From Callipepla californica brunnescens (lineage: Eukaryota > Chordata > Aves > Galliformes > Odontophoridae): a stretch of 64,000 bases of DNA. This document shows, one piece after another, positions 1 to 9,145 of this stretch (position 1 is the first letter of the stretch; each line of letters starts with the position of its first letter). The stretch lies in NCBI GenBank assembly GCA_023055505.1, contig JALIRH010000026.1, positions 6,649,591 through 6,713,590 of the forward strand, in the 5' to 3' direction. A program made the position numbers and the translations under genes. Under the pieces are notes generated by a model. It did no database searches. It was not told the DNA's origin and saw only the letters and a list, made by a program, of their open reading frames with translations.

Positions 1-819
1 ATTCTCATTATCTCTTTTCAATAAATTCTGCTCTTTCCTGTTACTGAGGTTTTTACTTATTCACACCTTTCAGGGAGCAGAGGGAAAGAATGAGGTTTTT
101 TTTATTTATTTTATTGTCTGTGTAGAAGAAAGAGAGCCCTTTTCCTTTCCTTTAATTTTTAAACTCTGTAAATGTAAACACGCTGGGTTAGGACAATAAT
201 GCGATAAAATCTCCTCCATTCAAGAGGAGATCGCCAACAAAATCCGAATGTTTTTGGCATCCTTTCATTACAGCACTGATAGAAACATACAAGTTAGTCA
301 TAGTGGATTTAAGTACGCTATAGTTGATAATCAGAAAAAAGAACGGCAGAAGATTGTATACTCCGTGCAGTCAGGAATGGGACCCCAGGAAAACTACTCT
401 GCCCATGTTCATATACCTCTGATTGTGAGAACAGGAGGGCTACATGAAGAATACATGGGCAACGAGCACGCCATGCTCCATTTAAGGGAAGTGTGCTGTT
501 GTCATCTACTGGGGAAAACATCGCATAACTGCATTTCTCAACAACAACAAAAAAAGGGGTAATAGCCATGTATTTTAGCATAGACAGTGTCTTAGCAGTA
601 TTCTGCAGCTGTCATTGTTGAGCTACAAAAGAAAACAAAATATTTGTTGCAAAGATATTAGAAGATAAATGAGGTGTAAGACCGGGATAGACTGCAGCCA
701 CAGAGGCAGGCTGTGTGGCTCAGTAAATTGTCCTTGCTCCGTTCCCATGCTGATGACGTGCACCATTCCTTTGCCTCCTACTTCAGTCTTTCTTATTTCG
801 GCTCCCCTTGTGAAAATGT
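1..819. other. Unique AT-rich DNA, no gene seen
   Basis: No recognisable gene, RNA or repeat. The 104-codon plus-strand frame at 248-562 and the overlapping minus-strand frame at 318-581 have no domain, no codon bias and no splice context, so I treat both as chance. A short CAA/A-rich run lies at about 541-557. Confidence 0.6.
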
Positions 820-980
820 GCCTAGAGGGGCTGTGGGGTCTTGTGGCCTTAGTAATACTCAGAACTCAGCTAGCCCCCTGCCTGAGCAGTGTGCTCTAAC
901 TGAACGGCTTGGGGAGTGTAGCTGGACTGGGTGATCTGAAGAGATCCCTTCGAACCAAAACTGTCCTTTGCTTCTGTGAA
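820..980 (+). mobile_element. CR1 LINE, 3'-terminal fragment
   Basis: This is the degenerate 3' end of a CR1 non-LTR retrotransposon, the dominant LINE of birds. The segment from 821 (CCTAGAGGGGCTGTGGGGTC) follows the order of the CR1 3' end: the 'gaggggctgtgg' block, then 'cctgagcagtgtgctcta' near 881, then 'ctggactgggtgatctga' near 922, then 'gatcccttcgaacc' near 943. It closes with 'ttctgtgaa' near 972, which resembles the short CR1 tail repeat. It has no poly(A) tail, as expected for CR1. It is 5'-truncated, keeps no coding capacity, and the small open frames across it are meaningless. Family assignment is from memory of the consensus; the subfamily cannot be told. Confidence 0.8.
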
Positions 981-2255
981 CACGAGTGCAAGCAATAATA
1001 AGCCTGAGCTCCGGGAGAGAATCTTTGGGTTAAAATGACATAGAGGTTTATGGCAGAATAGGTCAGAATGTTTCTTTGAACAACCAGTTTTATCTCTCTT
1101 TCACTCTTTATACAGGTAATTTAGTAGCCAGTCATTTCTTTTATCCTTCATCCCTTATGTCTTTTCTGCATTCTGATTTTTGTGCCAGGAGGAAAAAAAA
1201 CACTAGTGTGAAAAAATAGTCCTAGAATGGAACTCCTGCAGTTTAAGAAGGAAAAAAAATGAATGGGGGAAGGGGAAGAAGGTCTGGCACATCTGTTCCT
1301 GAGAGCTTTTGCTCACCTTGAGCAGAGCTAATAATAAATATGACAGGCGCATTAAAGTATTATTCATCCTTTGGTTTTAATGTAAGGTTAAATGTATCTA
1401 AATGCAAATGTTTTTATCCAAAGACTTTTATGTTTCAGGATAATTCACTGAACTGTGAATTACAGAAGGTTTTTAAGACTCAGGTTCTTAGGCAAAGTGC
1501 AGAAAGCCTTCTAATAGACTTTTTCCTTTGCACGCCCTGGATCATTTCGTTGAGTGAATATTATCTCTTTTTAAAGACTGGGAAAACTGAAGCAAACAAA
1601 TTGAAAGAAGCTGCCCAAATTCCCAGCACGTATGAAAAGTAGAGCCAAAACCAGAAAAAAATATTGCCTAATTCCATTGTGGCTCATTCCGTTTGATGAA
1701 AAGGTTTTTCTGCAATTTATCATACGTTTTTTTTCTTGAATTCTCTCTGTCCATATGTGCTGAACTCTCAGAGTTAATATTTATCCTAGGATTCAGAGCC
1801 TCTAAAGTAAAAAAAAAAAAATGTTTCCGTGCTTTCCTTGCTTGGGACCAACAACCTTTTTGCTTATGCAGTCTGAAAGTGAGTGCTCCTAGGTGCTCTT
1901 GTGCTGTAGGAAAGGAAAAGGAAGTTGTGTTTATCTGTCTGAACTGGAGCTGGGATGCTGATGTATTTTTAATCTATTAGATAATTTTGAAATCTATCTT
2001 ACTTATCTGGGGGCTTAAATGAGACCTTTACTGAATTGTTCTTCTTATCCTTTTGCCAATTTAGTATTTTAAGCTTTTCCTTACTAAAACCGAAAAGAGA
2101 CTCAAACTAAGTCAATCAGAATAATAATTAACAATGCATTTAGGAAATGTTGTTAGACGCAGTTGGGCTTTGGGGGATATTAAGGTGTTTCTTCCCCATA
2201 AGGAATTCAGTGGAATTGAGATTCAACTGGAAAATGCTTTGGTATTGCTGAATAT
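981..2255. other. Unique AT-rich DNA, no gene seen
   Basis: Nothing recognisable apart from short poly(A) runs near 1192 and 1809-1821. Open frames at 1340-1642 and 1693-1980 are about 100 codons, are rich in Phe/Leu/Ser as random AT-rich DNA would be, and show no domain. Confidence 0.6.
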
Positions 2256-2260
2256 TACCT

Positions 2261-2310
2261 GGGGTGGATTTCTCCACCCCCCCTCCCCCCCACCTTTCTC
2301 TCCCTCTCAA
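2261..2310. repeat. Perfect hairpin followed by a C-rich polypyrimidine tract
   Basis: GGGGTGGA (2261-2268) and TCCACCCC (2273-2280) form perfect 8-bp arms around a 4-base loop. The right arm runs into two C7 runs (2277-2283 and 2285-2291) and then a CT-rich tract to about 2308. The minus strand is therefore a G-rich purine strand that could form a quadruplex or triplex. The sequence shows the structure; any function is unknown. Confidence 0.75.
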
Positions 2311-3399
2311 GCTTCTGAAAAACAAGTTCACGCAATTCTTTTTAACTTACTGGCAAGATTCCTGATGGACTGGATACTTCAGAGAATTTCACTCCTGCTG
2401 CTTTGCCTACTCCCTTATGGTATATTCTGACTTTTGGAGAGTGGCTGTGACATCAGGAACAAGCCCCTTCAGTTTATCTGTGGAGGTGAAAGAATGTGAC
2501 TTTTTTTCATTCCGTATTTGCCTTTTGGAGCAGGACATGCTTGGCTTCTGCCTTGCCCCTTCTGTGGTTGACTTCTTTCTACCACCTGTCTTTCTCTTTG
2601 AAGAACAAGAATGTTGATGCCAATGCTATGACAGTTATATACTACAAACACAAGAAATTTCTGTGAAGAGGGGAAGTGTCAGTAGCAGGAGCATTGTTTT
2701 TCTACTGAGTGAAGAGCTTGTGACTCCCATGTTTGGGAGTCCTGTTTAGAGCAGGCTGGCAGATTTCCCTTTTTTCTCTGCAGGTTATGTCAGCCTCCTG
2801 TTCCTTTTGCAGAAGATAGGAACAGTATTGATTTACTGCTCCAAGTGTCTGGGTGTGATTTATGACAACGAGCATAATGCACTGTGTTCAGGATGGTTTT
2901 TGATATCCTAGGCAAGACAAACTTGTGCAGGGATAGAGCACTTTCAGTGAATACTCTTTGTATTCACCCAAAATCCGCTCCTTGAACTCATTCAGAACTG
3001 GTAGAGCTCAACCAGATATGAAAATCTAACAGCATCAGAATACTGCCTTTATTATAAATACAGAAAAGGAAGTTCTGAGCCTTTTCCTTCTTGTTTCTTC
3101 CTGTGCTCTTTCTTTTGTGTGGTTTTGTGTGTGTTCCTGTGGCACGTCCCATTTTCCACCTGGGCTTTTCTCTTAATTGGTACACATCTGACCAAATTTC
3201 TGAAAACCATTGTTTGACCTTAAACCTCTTTATTTTTTGTCATATTTCAGCTCAAATCCTGGAAGGCTTGTGCTGACCACAAGTGTGAGAGGTAGAACGG
3301 TGTCTGTAACAAGTAGCTGAAGATGGAGGAGGAGGAAGGAAATATTTCTTCCTTTGCTTTCTGAGAGTAACCTCATTTTATGCATGCGTAGTGTATGTA
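2311..3399. other. Unique DNA, no gene seen
   Basis: No domain, repeat or RNA recognised. Its right end (about 3290-3399) may be a further decayed part of the antisense CR1 next to it, but I cannot align it convincingly. Confidence 0.55.
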
Positions 3400-3765
3400 G
3401 GATTCTACATCCTGAGTGCCTAACACAGCAAGGAGTGCAGCTGACTGTTTTTGTAGCAAGGGTATATTTCTGACCCCTGTTCCTCCTGGTGTCCACGAGG
3501 TCTTCCAGGTCCTTTTTTGTAGAGCTGCTTTCTGTCTGGGTGACCCTTAGCATAGGATGTACTGGGGTTGTTCACCCCAATGTGCAGGTTTTTGACTTTT
3601 CTTGCTGAACTACTTCATGAGATTCTTGTCAGCCCACGTCTCCAAACTACCAAGGACCCTGTGGATGGCAGCAAGGCCCTCTGGTGCATCAGCCACTCCT
3701 CCAGCTTTGTGTATTCTGCAAATTTACTGGGAGTGTTCTGTACCCCACAGGCCGTGTAAATCCTA
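3400..3765 (-). mobile_element. CR1 LINE fragment, RT and post-RT region of ORF2 (antisense)
   Basis: Read on the minus strand, this is a decayed piece of CR1 ORF2. The right part (about 3596-3760) corresponds to the CR1 segment after the RT catalytic box. In it the reversed strand gives the recognisable 'gaggagtggctgatgcacc' and 'gggctgacaagaatctcatg' blocks, which in intact CR1 encode the region after FADDTKLGG and the WADRNLMKFN-like motif. Further 3', at about 3480-3553, the minus frame still reads TESSSTKKDLEDLVDT, matching the SSxxEKDLGVLVD motif typical of CR1. Frameshifts and stops are numerous. The 107-codon minus-strand open frame at 3230-3553 is part of this relic, not a gene. Confidence 0.8.
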
Positions 3766-4600
3766 CCAAAGCTGGTCCTCAAGTTTTATTTCACCTCTTT
3801 CTTTCCTATGTTTCCCATTTCCAGTATTGAATTAGTATTCAAAACCTTACCAGGCATTAGTCTGCATGTGCCAAGACCATCAATTAAAGTCTGTGGGATC
3901 ATGTTTTGTCCTTTTTTTTATTTTATTTTTTTTTTTTATTTTAAGGCTGATGCAGACAGGGTATGGGATTAGAAGGGTAAAAAAAACAAAACAGGGTACA
4001 GCATGTTCAGACTAAACATACGTTATGCGTTATATCACATTGTCTTAGACCATCCTCAGGCTCTCCCAATTGCTTTAAATAGAATGTAAGTGAAATTATT
4101 ACCACTATTCCTTGGCAAACTGTGGTGGGAAAAGTTTGTATATACCCCCATTTGAGCTAGCTGAAGTGCTATAACCTACCTTTCCTCTTAAAACAATTTG
4201 TGAGATGTGGAGAAAAACAAACCTTTTTTTTGCAGATTTTCCACTTAGTGTTCCTATTTGCTCAGTTGTCGTCTTCCCACTGGCAATGTTTCTTTCTGCA
4301 GCTGCCCTTCTGAGCCAAAGAGCTCTTTCCTTTATGTATCTGATATCTCCTCATGGAAGCCCTCAAAGGGATTATCTGTTTTCTAATTGTACACAAAACT
4401 TGATCTGGAGTAGTAATAATAAAATGGCATTTAATGCGTAACTGGTACCATAAAGCGAAACCTTTTATCTAATGAGAAAATTTCAATTAAAAGACCTCTG
4501 AAAGACTGTCTTGATAACTTAAAAATCAAACCTGTAATCCTCCATCCTGACAGTAAATGTCAGTTTTGTTTATGCACTAATTCAGGCAAATCCTAAGTCC
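3766..4600. other. Unique AT-rich DNA with a T-rich tract
   Basis: A T/A simple-sequence tract lies at about 3910-3943. No gene or RNA is recognised in the remainder. Confidence 0.6.
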
Positions 4601-4604
4601 TAGG

Positions 4605-4636
4605 TATACAAAATATATATATATATGTTTTGTATA
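4605..4636. repeat. AT palindrome with (TA)n centre
   Basis: TATACAAAA (4605-4613) and TTTTGTATA (4628-4636) are perfect 9-bp inverted arms. The interior is itself alternating TA, so nearly the whole 32 bp is self-complementary and could extrude as a cruciform. Confidence 0.75.
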
Positions 4637-6599
4637 TTTTTTATACATTTTATAATAATATTCAGTAGTGTAGTGTAGCTGGATATTGAGATTATATGAT
4701 GTAAACTATTGGTGTTCATGCCTTAAATTAAAAGACTTAAATGTACCAGATGGCACGAGAAGTATTTATCGTGGCTATGTGATTTAATAACTAACTAAAT
4801 AAATAAATAAGTAGTAATAGTTTGGGTAGTTTGTTTAACTATTTTATTGTATCAAATAATACAATATCGGGGCAAATATCGGAAGAATGTCAGAGGGAAC
4901 GAAGGTAGCCATCCGTCTTGATCACCGGAAAGGATCTTGATGATGTGGAAGCTAGGCAGAGAGGCACAAATGGAGGAAGTAGTTATATAAGAGTATTTAG
5001 TAACACTCTTTCAGTTTCCAGAGATAAAATTAGAAGTGCCAGACAGTTCAATTTTTACCTCTGCTTGTCAACATTCTATGAGGACCACATTTCAGAGGGT
5101 CATTTTAATCAAAATGAAAGACAGATCCTATTAGGGCAGCTTTGCTGACAAATAATTAAGATGAATTACCAGCATACACTTGTCCCAGATGCCTTGTTGA
5201 TGTCAGTTGGTAGGAGGCACGGGAGGGCTTATAGTCCATGCTTTGCTCTTTAAAAGCAATTTGCAACTTAAGTTAGCCATTCTAACTGCTTGAAAAGAGC
5301 TTAATCCTAAACCTGTCACTAGGAATTATTTTCATAGATTCCTGATGCTTCTGCGTTAAAACAGTTTATGGGTAAAAATTAATGTCATCTAGAAGTACAG
5401 ATCAGTATTTCACTATGTGAAACAGTTGACTATTTCTGTCAGAACAGCCACATTTGCTGTTTGGAACTGGCAGTTGGGTAAATGTATACAATCTCTAACT
5501 TGGCCCCACTGCCAGGTTTCTATTATACTTAACAAGAGTAGGCCTTCATGTGTCTATTTTTTTAGGCAATGGCTAGTGGAACTTCTGTCTTGCCTTTCTA
5601 GTGTGTAGACTTTGGCATTTAAAGACCATGCATACTTTTTTGCTCCACCTAGCCATCCAACACAGTTACATGTAGACTTGTTTTTTTTTTTCCTTTTTCC
5701 TGAAGTCAGTGAGTATTGTACTGTAAGAAACTGTGGAAGCTGGGGTTTTTGGCAGATAGTAGATGACAAGCTTGCCACTTTTCAGATATGATCGGTGCAC
5801 TGCCATGCCTGATTAAAGATCTCATTGCATCTCAATTTAGGAACAGGGAAGAAGCTTGTCTGCATTGTGATGACTCTGGTGTTTCAAGCATTTCACTTTT
5901 GTCCCTAGCACATACCTTCACATTTATTCAGTAGATAAAATATGAGTTGGTACTGGAAATCACTACATTAGAAGAAGACCTCAGGGTATTGTGCATATCT
6001 TTTTTTTCCCTTCCCCGAAAGTAATACAGAGTGAGAGCAAATATTTCATTAAAGACTCAGAAACACAGCTCTTCCATGATATGGTATGTGAAATCTGAAG
6101 ATTTTTCTCTCTTAAATATGGAGCAATGGAGAGTTCTGTTAAATCGAAACAGTTGCTAAAAGTGATCATGAGTTATGATTTATATCTAAATGTGATGCAG
6201 TAGAAGTATGTGAAAGAAAGAAATTCTGTGTGGGAGGCATGCTATACAGTACCATCGTATTTATATTGTTTTTCGTCAGCAGATGATTTTTTCAGTGGTA
6301 CCCCAAGGTTTGTCTATTAATTTATTGGAAATACTGCTGTGTTCCTAGGTATTAGTCCTGGTTGATTTTTGCTGTTGGACTTCAGAGCGGGGCAGGGAGG
6401 CTGGCTGCAAGAGCACAGGAGGCTCTGATGCTCTTGGGTTGGAACCAGAGGGGTGGTGGGACTCATCTTGGTTGTTAGTTCTGCGGACGTGTGTCTGCAG
6501 ATCACAGATCAAGGGAAGCATCTGACAGACAGGACCCTCCCTTGAAGCACTTTGCTTACATCTTTCATCTTTTTGCTTTATATGTCTTATTTTCCTTCT
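4637..6599. other. Unique AT-rich DNA, no gene seen
   Basis: Contains a short (AAAT)n run at about 4795-4811 and a poly(T) run near 5682. No coding, RNA or transposon signal is recognised; open frames are all under 80 codons. Confidence 0.6.
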
Positions 6600-6652
6600 T
6601 AATAAATAAATAATGAAAAAAAATTTAGAAAGGAAAAAAAAAAAAAGGAAAG
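6600..6652. repeat. A-rich low-complexity run
   Basis: An AAAT-type run followed by A-rich sequence ending in a run of about 13 A. It supplies the terminal Phe-rich tail of the minus-strand open frame that ends here. Confidence 0.7.
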
Positions 6653-7200
6653 TGGTCTGTCAGGAACTGCTCAGTTGTTTCTGGTAACTCCAACACTTTG
6701 CTAATCATAACTCTGGCACGGTGTTCCTCCATCTGTGTGGAAGCAGAGAGGATGGGAGGGGGTGGTAGTGATGATGCTAGTGTTAGTGCTACAACATTCA
6801 CGGTAAGCAAAATTCCTCTGACATACCGTAGCATGTTGCTGTGATTAATGTGTACTCTGCAAGGTACGAGCGTGGTTAGTGGGTCCTGATGCAAGAAGTG
6901 AATGAATGATGGGCAGTATTTGTCTTGCCGTTTCTTACCACTGTACCTGACCTCCACTGGACCTGTTATCGTTGTTCTGTCCATATATCTGATAGATTTG
7001 TTCCTAGCAATCTTCTTTCCTACAGGATGCAAACTTTTGTCCTCCATAGAGACATATTGGTGACCACGCTTTAGACAGAAGCTTTTTAGCTTGTTTCGTT
7101 GCCTGTTTCCATCACAGTTGGGGCTCCTGTTTTTTGTTGCTGCTTTGATGATCACCCTTGGAGAAATTGAAGTACAGCAGCAGATAGGATCGAGTAACAC
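6625..7200 (-). other. Unusually long open frame (191 codons), unrecognised
   Basis: The frame runs from an ATG at 7198-7200 to a stop at 6625. I recognise no domain. The middle is basic and hydrophilic (for example KKIARNKSIRYMDR), a short hydrophobic stretch follows (GILLTVNVVALTLASS), and the C-terminus is an artefactual Phe run encoded by the poly(A) tract. No promoter, splice signals or codon bias support translation. I estimate that about 0.1 open stretches of this length would be expected by chance in a window of this size, so it is mildly unusual but most likely accidental. Confidence 0.15.
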
Positions 7201-8199
7201 AAAAGCTAATAAATTCGGTTACATTGTCTTGTTTCATGGTAAACAGAACTTGACCGTTTTGTGCCCCCTTGTTCAGTGAGGCTGAGTAAAGGACCTTTCT
7301 TAAGATGTATGGAAAGGAAAATATACCACGGACACAGGAGATGGTGGAATAAGCATTCAGCGTGGTGAGAGTGATGCTTATTCTGCAGTTGAGATGGAAT
7401 GTAGCACAAAGACCAAACATTGGATGATGTGAAAGGCTATGTATGAAGTGCTATTACTGTCACGATGATGACTGAATGCATGTTGAAATTACCTTCACAG
7501 GAATAGCAACAGATGGTCTCTGTATCTTCCCCTCCTACTCATCCAGAGCTCTCAAGGCTGCATTCCTAATCAAGCAAAAGCAGGCATCCCACACCCATGC
7601 CGAGAGGAATTACTTGTGCTTGCAGACTCTGCTTTGAATTAAACGTTGTGAGCATGTGCCCTGTACTGTCAGGTAATAAGGAGCTGAAAATAGTGATTAA
7701 TTCAGTTATAATTCTGTCCGTCTTCCTTAATGCCCTTTACTCAAATTCCGATACTACAAACTAAATTCTCGTTAAGCGCTAATAATGATAATCACAGTTC
7801 TTAACTCTTCGTGGCACGTTATTGTCAATAATTACATACATCCTTAAGCTGGAATCTTTATTTATTAAAAAAAACACTCCTTTTTTTACGGAGTCCAGTT
7901 ACTTGAATGTGGAGTGCAAGTAAATTAGGCTGGAGCAGGCATTGCAGCTATAGTTACTACTTCTTCCATTATTGCAAGTTATTATAAGCTTGTATGATTG
8001 AAACTGCTATAGATAAGCATGCAATAATATTTTCACTGTCACCATGATCACTGACTGAGATAAGAGCTTGACGTTCTATTTTCGTGCGGGATAGAGAAAA
8101 ACAAGGAGGGGAAAATGGGGGGGAAAGGGCTTCATGTTGTGCAATGATATGCAAGGAAAAAAAATTCCATGCTGAAAGCAGGCCCACACATACGTCAAT
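7201..8199. other. Unique AT-rich DNA, TAAT-rich patch
   Basis: No gene recognised. From about 7695 to 7835 there is a cluster of roughly nine TAAT/ATTA homeodomain core motifs. A/T and G runs occur near 7866-7890 and 8117-8124. Confidence 0.5.
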
Positions 8200-8680
8200 G
8201 ATGACACACGGTGCTGAGAGGATTTAGTGTTAAAGGGACGCCTGTTAATTTTATTTGCAGCAGAGAAGAGAAAGCATGCCCGCTCAAGATACTTGTTGTA
8301 TCATTTTTAAATCAAGGCCATCTTTTTCTCGGTGGTAAACGTGAAATGTTTTTAAAGGCCAGACTTAGCATAAAATCCATTGGTTGCCATGGAGACCACT
8401 TACCACACAGGCCTGCACTCGGTGCTCGACTCTGTGATTTTCTCTATTCAAAGGTTCGGCATTGTCAAAAAGCAAATTAGTTTTCCAGTTGTTTATCGCA
8501 AAGTTCATTATGAAAAAGGTAATAAATAATAAGGTGTTTTATTCGTGTGTGGATAGGTGCCATATGTGAATTAACCAGGGTGCTATTCCTTAAATTTGCT
8601 ATTTTAAAATCATTAGAGCAAAATTGGCTATTGTTAGGAAATAAAACAGATTTTGATCGTTCTGCGTATATGAATATGAA
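8200..8680. promoter_or_regulatory. Possible non-coding regulatory block with an RFX-type X-box
   Basis: GTTGCCATGGAGAC at 8383-8396 fits the RFX X-box pattern RYYNYY-N2-RRNRAC and sits in the near-palindrome TGGTTGCCATGGAGACCA (8381-8398). The surrounding 480 bp has no transposon signature and is AT-rich but not simple sequence, as many conserved non-coding elements are. The motif match is seen directly; enhancer activity and conservation are inference. The 89-codon frame across it (8211-8480) is not convincing. Confidence 0.3.
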
Positions 8681-9067
8681 GCAAAGCAGGTAGTTGCAAG
8701 TCTGATCCCAACAAAATTACCTGGCACTAAAGCTTTTCACACCTACACAGCACTTAGTAACAAAGCTCTGAAGGGGAAAAGAAGATTAAGCCCTGATAGA
8801 GAATAACTTCCTACCTGAGGTGCATGCGTTGTTTTTCCCTTTGTGAAAGGAAAGGTGGGTTCGGGACCCAGTACTCCCTGAATTATTCATGCTGTCTTTT
8901 GCATCTTACGTCTTTAGGGCTGAGCACTGGTAGGAGTTGTTATTAGCAGAACCACAAACCTAACGGAGCAGCAGCTCAGTGAAAGCCTGTTCAGCTGCTT
9001 CTCCTGAAGTGTCTGTCTGATTACAGCAAATCGTCGTGCTGCAGGGCCCAGTGCACCCACCCCACAG
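8681..9067. other. Unique DNA, no gene seen
   Basis: Ordinary unique sequence that becomes GC-richer toward its right end, where the exon-like pocket begins. Confidence 0.55.
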
Positions 9068-9145
9068 CGCAGCCAGGGAGATGGCATGAGCCCTTCCTCT
9101 GGGTGAACCTGAAGCTGAGGCTGGTCAGCACCTCCCCAGAGCTGG
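9068..9145 (+). other. Candidate 78-nt exon (low confidence)
   Basis: A GC-rich pocket in AT-rich DNA. It is preceded by an acceptor-like CACCCACCCCACAG (ending 9067) and followed by GG|GTGAGAG (donor GT at 9146-9147). One frame is open across it and reads QPGRWHEPFLWVNLKLRL then VSTSPEL, with nearly every codon ending in G or C. The length is a multiple of three. I recognise no protein family. The pyrimidine tract is C-rich and short, and GC-rich pockets give such frames by chance, so this remains a candidate only. Confidence 0.15.

Noticed and set aside
940..960. TTCGAACC resembling a tRNA B-box
   Set aside because: It falls inside the CR1 3' end and there is no A-box or cloverleaf around it.
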